In this document: positions 1 through 5,713 of the stretch, in pieces
How positions within the stretch are numbered: position 1 is the first letter of the stretch
How the letters are laid out: each line of letters begins with the position of its first letter
Translations under genes and position numbers: made by a program
The notes under the pieces: generated by a model
What the model was told of the DNA's origin: nothing
Database searches by the model: none
Seen by the model: the letters and a program-made list of their open reading frames with translations, nothing else
Assembly: GCA_902783235.1 (NCBI GenBank)
Contig: CACZQG010000037.1
Coordinates: forward strand, 1-5,827
DNA: 5,827 nucleotides
Origin: an uncultured Ruminococcus sp.
GTDB taxonomy: Bacteria; Bacillota; Clostridia; Oscillospirales; Ruminococcaceae
Direction of reading: 5' to 3'

Positions 1-2
1 AC

Positions 3-95
3 TGGCGTATTTCAAGCCTTTCCGACGCAGAAGTTCAGTATTTAGACAAGCAGAAAATTCAAGATTTAGTTGGGGGATCAATAATAAGACGATGA
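3..95 (+). CDS. C-terminal tail of an unidentified upstream gene (partial)
   Basis: One plus-strand frame is open from the window edge for 30 codons and stops at TGA 93-95. Its translation ends in a polar, probably helical stretch (SDAEVQYLDKQKIQDLVGG, then SIIRR). The stop lies 27 bases before the preferred start of the decarboxylase gene, the spacing expected inside an operon. I do not recognise the protein. A phospholipid-synthesis gene such as a phosphatidylserine synthase would make sense next to the decarboxylase, but that is only inference from context. A second plus frame is also open here, so the choice of frame rests on the well-placed stop and the ordinary-looking composition. Confidence 0.45.
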   Translation, partial: WRISSLSDAEVQYLDKQKIQDLVGGSIIRR

Positions 96-111
96 GGGAG
101 CAGTATGAGCA

Positions 112-117
112 GGGAGG
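112..117 (+). promoter_or_regulatory. Ribosome binding site that decides the decarboxylase start
   Basis: GGGAGG at 112-117 contains GGAGG and lies 5 bases before the ATG at 123 and 11 bases before the ATG at 129. The farther-upstream ATG at 105 has only a GGAG four bases away (97-100), and using it would place the stronger site inside the coding region. This favours initiation at 123 or 129. Confidence 0.6.
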
Positions 118-122
118 AAATA

Positions 123-998
123 ATGGCAATGGTAAAAGACCGCAGCGGAAACATTATTGGAACTGACGGAGGTCAGAGCAAGGCACTTGAATTTCTCTAC
201 GATTCCATCGCAGGGAATATCGCATTGAAGGGACTGAAAATGAAAACCGTATCACAGCTGGCGGGAGCATTCTGTGACAGTGCCATTTCACAAAGTCTTA
301 TACCCAGGTTTATTGAGACCGCCGGTATTGATCTTACAGAATATGAGGCAGGGTACTATAATTCCTTCAATGATTTCTTTACACGGAAGATAAATGATAC
401 AGCCCGTCCTATTGACATGACACCCGGGCATCTGGTAAGTCCCTGCGACAGTAAGCTCACGGTTTACCCCATTGATGATGACAGTATATTTGAGATAAAG
501 GGCGTTTCCTATCACATTGATGAATTCCTGAAAAGTGATTATCTTGCTGATAATTACAAAGGCGGTCATTTTTGCGTATTCAGGCTGGAGGTGGGGGACT
601 ACCACAGATATATGTACATAGATGACGGATTTAAGTCAAAAAACCGTCATATCAACGGCTTTTACCATACGGTTAATCCCATAGCACTGGAAAGCACTGA
701 TATATACAAGGAAAATACCCGTGAGTATACCATACTTCATACCGAGAATTTCGGAAGAGTAATAATGGCAGAGGTGGGAGCTATGCTGGTGGGCAGGATA
801 GTAAACCATCATAAGGGACACCATCGGTTCAGAAGAGGCGATGAAAAGGGTATGTTCAAATACGGCGGCTCTACCGTAGTGCTGCTTTTTGAAAAGGATA
901 TTGTGGAATTTGATGAGGACATACTTTGCAATACCCGTGACGGCTATGAGACAATAGTTAAAATGGGTGAGAAAATAGGAATCAGAAGAGAGAATTGA
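123..998 (+). CDS. psd: Phosphatidylserine decarboxylase proenzyme (clostridial GGST type)
   Basis: Converts phosphatidylserine to phosphatidylethanolamine at the inner face of the membrane, using a pyruvoyl group made by self-cleavage. The 291-residue product (numbered from ATG 123) has the family blocks in order: a helical N-terminus, FNDFFTRKI at 82-90, SPCDSK around Asp109, RLEVGDYHRYMY with His161, IYKENTREYT, EVGAMLVGRIVNHH, and the cleavage motif GGST at 248-251. Cleavage would fall between Gly249 and Ser250, leaving a long beta chain and a short alpha chain of about 42 residues. GGST in place of the commoner LGST is typical of clostridial relatives. Asp109, His161 and Ser250 are present, but the position of the second histidine of the E. 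coli HRxH motif is Met164. Family starts suggest Met at 129 (MVKDRSG) is also possible; ATG 105 is less likely. The upstream stop is close, so it probably sits in an operon. Confidence 0.9.
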   Translation: MAMVKDRSGNIIGTDGGQSKALEFLYDSIAGNIALKGLKMKTVSQLAGAFCDSAISQSLIPRFIETAGIDLTEYEAGYYNSFNDFFTRKINDTARPIDMTPGHLVSPCDSKLTVYPIDDDSIFEIKGVSYHIDEFLKSDYLADNYKGGHFCVFRLEVGDYHRYMYIDDGFKSKNRHINGFYHTVNPIALESTDIYKENTREYTILHTENFGRVIMAEVGAMLVGRIVNHHKGHHRFRRGDEKGMFKYGGSTVVLLFEKDIVEFDEDILCNTRDGYETIVKMGEKIGIRREN

Positions 999-1025
999 CA
1001 GGCTTGCTGCGGCAAACGGCATAAT
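995..1025 (+). promoter_or_regulatory. Possible promoter for the GH5 gene overlapping the psd stop
   Basis: TTGACA at 995-1000 matches the sigma-A -35 box exactly and contains the psd stop codon TGA. CATAAT at 1020-1025 matches the -10 box in five of six positions. The 19-base spacer is longer than the usual 16-18, which lowers confidence. If real, transcription would start near 1032 and give a leader of about 40 nt for the glucanase gene. No terminator-like hairpin with a T run separates the two genes, so read-through from psd is equally possible. Confidence 0.3.
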
Positions 1026-1037
1026 GAGCCTCGTTTG
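1013..1037 (+). repeat. Short inverted repeat between psd and the GH5 gene
   Basis: CAAACG (1013-1018) and CGTTTG (1032-1037) are perfect complements around a 13-base loop that contains the candidate -10 box. No T run follows, so it is not a rho-independent terminator. It could be an operator over the candidate promoter, an RNA-processing hairpin in a joint transcript, or chance. Confidence 0.25.
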
Positions 1038-1057
1038 TCATAAAGCTGCATTTGAAA

Positions 1058-1062
1058 AGGAG
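1058..1062 (+). promoter_or_regulatory. Ribosome binding site of the GH5 lipoprotein
   Basis: AGGAG at 1058-1062, within AAAAGGAG, lies 8 bases before the ATG at 1071. This fixes the start and places a classical lipoprotein signal peptide directly at the N-terminus. Confidence 0.8.
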
Positions 1063-1070
1063 CAGGATCA

Positions 1071-3215
1071 ATGAAAAAAAGAAAAATCGGACGCTTTTGC
1101 AGGATCACCGCTTTGGCGGCAGCTGCGGTACTGACCTTTACAGGTATGCTTACCGGCTGCGACAATGGAGAGTCCTCTTCATCGGAAGCTCAGCAGTCAT
1201 CCTCAGCGGAGACCTCAGCCGTAACCGAAACACAGGCACCTACACAGGAAGAAACTCAGGCGGTGACCACCAGGCATGAAAGCCCTATGGAAACGGTAAC
1301 ATTTTCTATGGGTAACGAAAAAAGCGACATTAACGAAATACTGGACTATGACAGCCATAAGACCTACAAAGCTCCCATGAGTGACTTTGTAAAAGAAGGA
1401 GACAAGGTAGATTCCTTTGTATTCGTTTTCTATGCAGAGGATGGATCATCGGACATATCCAGCTATAAGGGCGGATGCGGTATATCCGTGGATGACAGCT
1501 GTCCTGCGGCTACGGATAAGGGCTGGTATCAGTCTGACGACTTTGAGATAAGTGTGAACAGCGCTTATCTGGAGGTGACCTGGGATGTTCCCGAGGAAAT
1601 CAAGGATTATGTTATCACCTCATCAGACGGCAGCATAATGATTGGCTACTGGTGGGGCGCATTACAGCGGCTTCGTCTGGCAAGTATCATTTGCAATTAT
1701 ACCACAACAGCGGAGATACCGGTGGACGGCACCGAAACAGTGGATCTGTACAAGACCCTCAGCTATGGTGTTGAATCGGAAAAGACCATAAAGATCCCCC
1801 TGAATGATCTGATACCCTCCGGAGCAGTACCGCAGTACTTTGAGTTTGATATAGACAGCAACGGAGAGCTTCAGAAATACGCCGGAGCATTTGCAATAAC
1901 CGTTGATGATTCCTGTCCCGATAAAACAGATAAAAGCTGGTATCAGACAAAAAATATCGCTGTTATGACAAATTCCAACAGCGCAAAACTATACTGGCTT
2001 GTCCCGAATGAAATAAAGGATTATATAAAATCAGACGGCGATGTGATGCTGGGCTACTGGTGGAGCAGAAACGACAGTGTTACCTTGAAAAGTGTGACTG
2101 TAAAGTACGCTACCCCCAATGGCACCACAAGCAGCACCGCACAGAAAGCAACACAGCCTGCCAAAAAGCAGGACGAACCCGAAAAGGATAATAACACCAA
2201 GGGTATGGACAGCAGCTCCGCTGACATAGTAAAGAGCATGAAGATAGGCTGGAATCTTGGCAACACACTGGATAGCTGCGATTACAGCGAGTATGCTACA
2301 GATGGTGAAACTGCCTGGGGCAATCCGAAAACCACCAAGCAGATGATAGATACGGTAAAATCAGCCGGCTTTAATGCAGTGCGTATACCTGTTACCTGGA
2401 ACGATCATTTAAACGGTGACACCATAGATAAGGAATGGCTTGACCGTGTAAATGAAGTGGTTGATTATGTGATAGACAATGGTATGTATGCTATAATCAA
2501 CGTACACCACGATGATAAGTCATGGCTTATTCCGGATAAATCACATGAATCACAGGTCAGGGACAGACTTGTGAAGATATGGCAGCAGCTTTCGGACAGA
2601 TTCAAAAGCTATGATGAACACCTTCTGTTTGAGGGAATGAACGAGCCAAGAGTTATAGGCTCAGCTGATGAATGGACCCACGGTACAGCGGATGAAAGAG
2701 AGGTTATCAACAATTTGTTTGCGGCATTTGTTGAAACTGTAAGAGCGACCGGCGGCAACAACGCCAAAAGGACACTTATAGTGACCGGCAATGCTGCGGC
2801 AATGGATGAAACTGCTGTAAAGGCAATAAAGGTACCGGATGACGATCATGTTATAGTTTCAATACACTCCTATCACCCATACGATTTTGCTCTGAACGAT
2901 CATGGTACATCAAGCTTTAATGACAGTGACAAGGGTCAGCTGGACAGTGAGTTTGATCTTCTTAAATCAACATTTATAGATAAGGGCATACCTGTTATTA
3001 TAGGTGAGTTCGGCTCTGTAAACAAGGATAACATAGATGACCGTGTAAGACACATGGAATACTATGTAAAAGCTGCAAAGCAAAGAGGTATCACCTGCTT
3101 TATATGGGATAATAATGTTACAAGCGGTGACAGTCCCTTCGGACTTCTCAACAGAAAAGATTGCAGCTGGTACTATCCTGAGCTGGTTGATGCAGCTATG
3201 AAAGGTCTTTCATAA
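1071..3215 (+). CDS. Surface lipoprotein beta-glucanase: two tandem accessory modules plus GH5 (likely subfamily 4) domain
   Basis: A 714-residue secreted glycoside hydrolase, probably an endo-beta-1,4-glucanase acting on cellulose, xyloglucan or mixed-linkage glucan at the outer cell surface. Residues 1-30 form a lipoprotein signal: basic KKRK, an Ala/Leu-rich core and lipobox LTGC with lipidated Cys30. A Ser/Thr/Glu/Gln-rich stalk follows (31-70). Two related modules lie at about 75-212 and 217-347, sharing DDSCP, TDKxWYQ, EIKDY and GYWW. A polar linker (348-380) leads to the GH5 barrel (about 384-714). The barrel carries GWNLGNTLD (393-401), ETAWGNP, Arg438 in VRIP, HH479-480, acid/base Glu525 in MNEPR, His599/Tyr601 in HSYHP, nucleophile Glu646 in IIGEFG and Trp679. 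All expected GH5 catalytic residues are present. There is no dockerin, so it is membrane-anchored rather than cellulosomal. Substrate within the GH5_4 range and the role of the modules (carbohydrate binding by analogy) are inferences. Confidence 0.93.
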   Translation: MKKRKIGRFCRITALAAAAVLTFTGMLTGCDNGESSSSEAQQSSSAETSAVTETQAPTQEETQAVTTRHESPMETVTFSMGNEKSDINEILDYDSHKTYKAPMSDFVKEGDKVDSFVFVFYAEDGSSDISSYKGGCGISVDDSCPAATDKGWYQSDDFEISVNSAYLEVTWDVPEEIKDYVITSSDGSIMIGYWWGALQRLRLASIICNYTTTAEIPVDGTETVDLYKTLSYGVESEKTIKIPLNDLIPSGAVPQYFEFDIDSNGELQKYAGAFAITVDDSCPDKTDKSWYQTKNIAVMTNSNSAKLYWLVPNEIKDYIKSDGDVMLGYWWSRNDSVTLKSVTVKYATPNGTTSSTAQKATQPAKKQDEPEKDNNTKGMDSSSADIVKSMKIGWNLGNTLDSCDYSEYATDGETAWGNPKTTKQMIDTVKSAGFNAVRIPVTWNDHLNGDTIDKEWLDRVNEVVDYVIDNGMYAIINVHHDDKSWLIPDKSHESQVRDRLVKIWQQLSDRFKSYDEHLLFEGMNEPRVIGSADEWTHGTADEREVINNLFAAFVETVRATGGNNAKRTLIVTGNAAAMDETAVKAIKVPDDDHVIVSIHSYHPYDFALNDHGTSSFNDSDKGQLDSEFDLLKSTFIDKGIPVIIGEFGSVNKDNIDDRVRHMEYYVKAAKQRGITCFIWDNNVTSGDSPFGLLNRKDCSWYYPELVDAAMKGLS
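1293..2111 (+). repeat. Tandem duplicated protein module, likely carbohydrate-binding
   Basis: Residues about 75-212 and 217-347 of the lipoprotein align with each other. Shared landmarks are DDSCP (141-145 / 279-283), TDK.WYQ (148-154 / 286-292), a Trp in the next strand (171 / 309), VP.EIKDY (173-180 / 311-318), SDG and GYWW (192-195 / 328-331), ending in a Tyr-containing strand. Exposed Trp and Tyr on a beta-sandwich are usual for carbohydrate-binding modules. I cannot name the family; the ruminococcal CBM37 and CBM75-80 groups are the first to test. The repeats are diverged at DNA level, so this is an old duplication. Confidence 0.75.
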
Positions 3216-3225
3216 GTGTAATTTT

Positions 3226-3252
3226 AAAGAGCACCTGCCAGGGTGCTCTTTT
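3226..3252 (+). terminator. Rho-independent terminator of the GH5 gene
   Basis: AAAGAGCACC (3226-3235) pairs perfectly with GGTGCTCTTT (3242-3251) around a six-base loop, and the right arm ends in a short T run. It begins 10 bases after the TAA stop. On the other strand the run of A/T around 3221-3228 would also give U residues, so it may act both ways. Confidence 0.85.
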
Positions 3253-3256
3253 GCGT

Positions 3257-3290
3257 AAAAAAGCTCGCTTTTCCATGAAAGCGAGCTTTT
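3257..3290 (-). terminator. Rho-independent terminator of the EF-G-like gene
   Basis: A 13-bp perfect stem pairs 3259-3271 with 3278-3290 (core AGCTCGCTT / AAGCGAGCT) around a six-base loop. Read on the minus strand it is followed by six U residues (complement of 3257-3262), the layout of an efficient terminator for the leftward gene ending at 3314. The plus-strand side also ends in TTTT, so it can back up the neighbouring terminator. Confidence 0.88.
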
Positions 3291-3313
3291 ACTCATATTA
3301 AACAGTATAGCTG

Positions 3314-5371
3314 TCAATCCTGTATATTTTCCGCAATGACCTCAGCAACCAGGTTTGCAGGGAGCTGCTCATAACGGAGGAAATCAAATGTAAAGCTGCC
3401 CATGCCACGAGTTACCTGACGGAGATACATGGTAAAGCTGTGCATCTCTCTCATGGGTACCTCTGCGGATATTTCCGTAAGCTTATCCTCATTAGGCTCC
3501 ATACCCAGTACTCTGCCACGGCGTTTGTTGAGTTCACCCATAACATCACCTGTGTTTTCATCAGGTACCGCTACCTTCAAGGAGCCTATCGGCTCAAGCA
3601 TAACAGGCTCAGCCTGCTTCAGACCTTCCTTATATGCCAGGGAAGCAGCAGTTTTGAATGCCATTTCCGAGGAGTCAACAGGGTGATAAGAACCGTCAAG
3701 AAGTATTGCTTTAAGTCCCACTACAGGACAACCGGCAAGTACGCCCTTCTTTACAGAATCCTGCAAGCCTTTTTCAACAGCCGGGAAGTAATTCTTGGGT
3801 ACTGCACCGCCGAATACCTTTTCCTCAAATACCAGCTCATCGCTGACACATGGTTCAAATTCGATCCATACATGACCGTACTGACCATGACCGCCTGTTT
3901 GTTTCTTGTATTTACCCTCTGCCTTGACTTTTTTACGGATAGTTTCCTTGTATGCGATCTTCGGCTCTTTAAGACCTATCTCCACGCCGAATTTATTCTT
4001 TAGCTTGGCAACGGTCACCTCCAGGTGCTGTTCACCAAGTCCCGAAAGTATCTGCTCTTTAGTGCTTTCGTTCTGCTCATATCTGAGTGTCTTATCCTCT
4101 TCAAGCATACGGCTGATACCGGAGGATATTTTGCTTTCGTCACCCTGGGCAGCAGATACTGCCATTGAATAGCAGGGAACGGGAAGCTGGGGCTTTTCAA
4201 ATATTACCTTCTTATCGGGAGAGCAGAGAGTATCAAAGGTGGAAGCGTTGATCTTCAGTGCAGTAACTATATCTCCTGCCTTTGCTTCTCCCGTATCAGT
4301 CTGCTGTTTACCCTTCATAAAGCAAAGCTTGCCTATCTTTTCGTTCTGCTCGGCAGTACTGTTGAATACTGTTGAATCAGCTTTAAGCACACCGGACAGT
4401 ACCTTTATAAATGACATTTTACCAACAAAGGGATCGGCTACTGTCTTGAATACCATTGCAGACAGAGGCGCACCTTCATCACATTTCACCTCGACCAGGT
4501 CATCACCTGACAAAGCTTCAACGGGATCTACCTCATCTGCACCGGGGATAAGAAGACCTATCTCCTTCAGGAGCATATCTATACAGGTAAGATCGGCTGC
4601 TGAGGCACACACTACAGGAGTTATAACGCCTGTATTCATACCCACATGGATACCGTCAACAAGCTCCTTCTGGGAGAAGGGTTCTCCCTCAAAGAATTTG
4701 TCCATAAGTGATTCATCAGTTTCAGCGACCGCTTCACTGATAGCCTCTCTCAGACCATCTATACGGTAAACCATCTTTTCGATCTTTTCCTGCTCGGGAA
4801 GTGCTGTTTCTACAGCATTACCCTTGCCGTCATATTTGTAAGCCTTCATTTCGATCAGGTTCACATAGGAAACTATCTGTTCATTTTCAATAACAGGTAC
4901 TAAAACAGGGCATACTGTAGGACCGAATACCGTTTTCAGATCAGTGAGGACATTGTAAAAGTTGGCGTTCTCATCGTCTATCTTGGTGATAACGAACATT
5001 TTGGATTTTTTCAGCTTTTCAGCTTCTCTGTAAGCCTTTTTGGTGCCTACTTTTACTCCCGACTTTGCGGATACGGTTATCATTACAGTATCAGCTGCGC
5101 TGATGCCCTGCACCATTTCACCTGCAAAGTCAAACAGACCCGGAGTGTCTATAAGGTTGATCTTGCTGCCGTCATGCTCAAATGAGCAAACAGTACTGTT
5201 GATGGATATTTTTCTCTTGATCTCCTCGGGATCGTAGTCACTTATGGTTGTACCGTCGGCAACCTTTCCATGTCTGTCGGAAACTCCTGCCTTAAACATA
5301 AGTGCTTCGGCAAGGGATGTCTTGCCTGAACCATTGTGTCCTGCAAGAGTAATGTTTTTGATGGGTTTCAT
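3314..5371 (-). CDS. EF-G-like translation factor GTPase (EF-G paralogue)
   Basis: A 685-residue ribosome-associated GTPase paralogue, numbered from ATG at 5371. Domain I has the P-loop GHNGSGKTS (11-19), a switch I region ending RKISI, G3 DTPGLFDF (75-82), G4 TKID (129-132, where NKxD is standard) and G5 CASA (255-258). Domain II lies around 305-380, domain III around 396-464 (LSGLGEQHLEV), domain IV carries GGHGQYGHV (493-501) and the tip loop GSYHPVDSSEMAFK with His563, and domain V spans LEPIGSLKVAVP to GRVLGME (591-625). Length and all five domains match EF-G. The GHNGSGKTSL P-loop and the missing G3 histidine place it with the secondary EF-G-like group rather than the canonical str-operon fusA. 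Tet(M)-type protection proteins have different G motifs and are less likely. The start was chosen because an in-frame GTG at 5389 overlaps the AGGAG site. It has its own promoter and terminator, so it appears monocistronic. Cellular role is unknown. Confidence 0.93.
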   Translation of the reverse strand: MKPIKNITLAGHNGSGKTSLAEALMFKAGVSDRHGKVADGTTISDYDPEEIKRKISINSTVCSFEHDGSKINLIDTPGLFDFAGEMVQGISAADTVMITVSAKSGVKVGTKKAYREAEKLKKSKMFVITKIDDENANFYNVLTDLKTVFGPTVCPVLVPVIENEQIVSYVNLIEMKAYKYDGKGNAVETALPEQEKIEKMVYRIDGLREAISEAVAETDESLMDKFFEGEPFSQKELVDGIHVGMNTGVITPVVCASAADLTCIDMLLKEIGLLIPGADEVDPVEALSGDDLVEVKCDEGAPLSAMVFKTVADPFVGKMSFIKVLSGVLKADSTVFNSTAEQNEKIGKLCFMKGKQQTDTGEAKAGDIVTALKINASTFDTLCSPDKKVIFEKPQLPVPCYSMAVSAAQGDESKISSGISRMLEEDKTLRYEQNESTKEQILSGLGEQHLEVTVAKLKNKFGVEIGLKEPKIAYKETIRKKVKAEGKYKKQTGGHGQYGHVWIEFEPCVSDELVFEEKVFGGAVPKNYFPAVEKGLQDSVKKGVLAGCPVVGLKAILLDGSYHPVDSSEMAFKTAASLAYKEGLKQAEPVMLEPIGSLKVAVPDENTGDVMGELNKRRGRVLGMEPNEDKLTEISAEVPMREMHSFTMYLRQVTRGMGSFTFDFLRYEQLPANLVAEVIAENIQD

Positions 5372-5381
5372 TTTGCTTTCG

Positions 5382-5386
5382 CTCCT
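5382..5386 (-). promoter_or_regulatory. Ribosome binding site of the EF-G-like gene
   Basis: On the minus strand GTGAGGAGCG precedes the gene. AGGAG (5386 to 5382) lies 10 bases before the ATG at 5371. The alternative GTG start six codons earlier (5389) is part of the same sequence and would leave no ribosome site upstream of itself. Confidence 0.8.
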
Positions 5387-5451
5387 CACTTGAATAAATT
5401 TCGTTTATTGCCTCCCTGAGACCGGGAGAAACAAATCTTCCTGCGATGGCT

Positions 5452-5465
5452 GCAGCCGCCGCTGC
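5452..5465 (-). other. GC-rich leader hairpin upstream of the EF-G-like gene
   Basis: On the minus strand GCAGC and GCTGC form a perfect five-pair stem with a GGCG tetraloop. The overlapping palindrome GGCTGCAGCC (5448-5457) offers an alternative pairing. A second small hairpin follows, CTCCC/GGGAG with a seven-base loop (5411-5427). The block sits in otherwise AT-rich leader RNA about 80 nt before the start codon. No T run follows the GC stem, so it is not an ordinary terminator; a role in regulation is inference. Confidence 0.35.
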
Positions 5466-5476
5466 GTTTTTAAATA

Positions 5477-5505
5477 ATTATCTTAACGATAAACAATTTA
5501 CACAA
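5477..5505 (-). promoter_or_regulatory. Possible secondary promoter of the EF-G-like gene
   Basis: On the minus strand TTGTGT (5505-5500) and GATAAT (5482-5477) are separated by 17 bases. The -10 box matches five of six positions but the -35 box only three of six. It is weaker than the promoter just upstream and may be an AT-rich coincidence. The same segment contains the inverted repeat TTATC-n5-GATAA (5478-5492), a possible operator. Confidence 0.25.
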
Positions 5506-5518
5506 TAATACAATTAAT

Positions 5519-5547
5519 ATTATACTATGTTTTGCTGTAATTTTCAA
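5519..5547 (-). promoter_or_regulatory. Sigma-A type promoter of the EF-G-like gene
   Basis: On the minus strand TTGAAA (5547-5542, five of six consensus bases) and TATAAT (5524-5519, perfect) are separated by exactly 17 bases. An A/T tract (5549-5565, including a run of seven A on this strand) lies just upstream of the -35 box and resembles an UP element. Transcription would start near 5512, leaving a leader of about 140 nt before the ATG. This predicts strong constitutive initiation unless the leader modulates it. Confidence 0.8.
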
Positions 5548-5631
5548 CCTTTTTTTAAAATTTCTACATAACAAAATAAAATACCATGTTGATTTTGTGC
5601 ATGATTAATAATTAAGTGAGTAGCGTGGGAG

Positions 5632-5658
5632 ATCAGGCTTATGATCCTTTGCCCTGAT
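5632..5658. repeat. Small inverted repeat next to the right-hand terminator
   Basis: ATCAGG (5632-5637) and CCTGAT (5653-5658) are complementary around a 15-base loop and abut the A run of the neighbouring terminator. Neither strand has a T run in the right place for this hairpin itself to terminate transcription. It may only stabilise RNA ends, or be chance. Confidence 0.3.
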
Positions 5659-5695
5659 AAAAAAAAGATCACCCTCAAATAACATGAGAGTGATC
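5659..5695 (-). terminator. Rho-independent terminator of the right-edge gene
   Basis: GATCACCCTC (5667-5676) pairs with GAGAGTGATC (5686-5695), nine of ten pairs, around a nine-base loop. On the minus strand it is followed by eight U residues (complement of 5659-5666). It begins 18 bases after the TGA stop of the leftward gene at the window edge. Confidence 0.88.
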
Positions 5696-5713
5696 CTCTA
5701 ATAGCAATAAATA

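Larger units (their letters stand above)
5390..5713. other. Gene-free stretch between two leftward genes
   Basis: About 320 bases without a convincing gene. From right to left it holds the spacer and terminator of the right-edge gene, a small inverted repeat (5632-5658), a featureless stretch (5567-5631), the AT-rich promoter region of the EF-G-like gene (about 5477-5566), and a 5' leader with an abruptly GC-rich block at about 5441-5466. I see no tRNA, rRNA or riboswitch core of a known class. Confidence 0.7.

Noticed and set aside
105..122. ATG at 105 as the start of the decarboxylase
   Set aside because: The stronger GGAGG site lies downstream of it, and the extra residues do not match the usual family N-terminus; it remains possible but less likely.
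636..1022. Minus-strand frame over the 3' half of psd
   Set aside because: It lies opposite the conserved catalytic region of the decarboxylase, and no promoter or ribosome site was seen.
3440..4003. 187-codon plus-strand frame opposite the EF-G-like gene
   Set aside because: It is antisense to highly conserved EF-G domains, has no ribosome site, and its Cys/Tyr/Leu-rich composition is that of a reverse-strand shadow.
4239..4769. 176-codon plus-strand frame opposite the EF-G-like gene
   Set aside because: Ser/Thr/Pro-rich antisense shadow of domain II and the G5 region, with no independent support.
3314..5371. Tetracycline-resistance ribosomal protection protein (Tet(M)-like)
   Set aside because: The P-loop is GHNGSGKTS and domain IV has the EF-G tip sequence GSYHPVDSSE, both typical of EF-G-like paralogues rather than Tet(M).
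5372..5389. GTG start six codons upstream of the EF-G-like ATG (adding MRSESK)
   Set aside because: The GTG is itself part of the GTGAGGAG ribosome site that is ideally placed for the ATG at 5371, and the family starts just before the P-loop.
5564..5602. 12-codon minus-strand frame (MHKINMVFYFVM)
   Set aside because: No ribosome binding site, lies upstream of the inferred promoter, and this length is expected by chance in AT-rich DNA.
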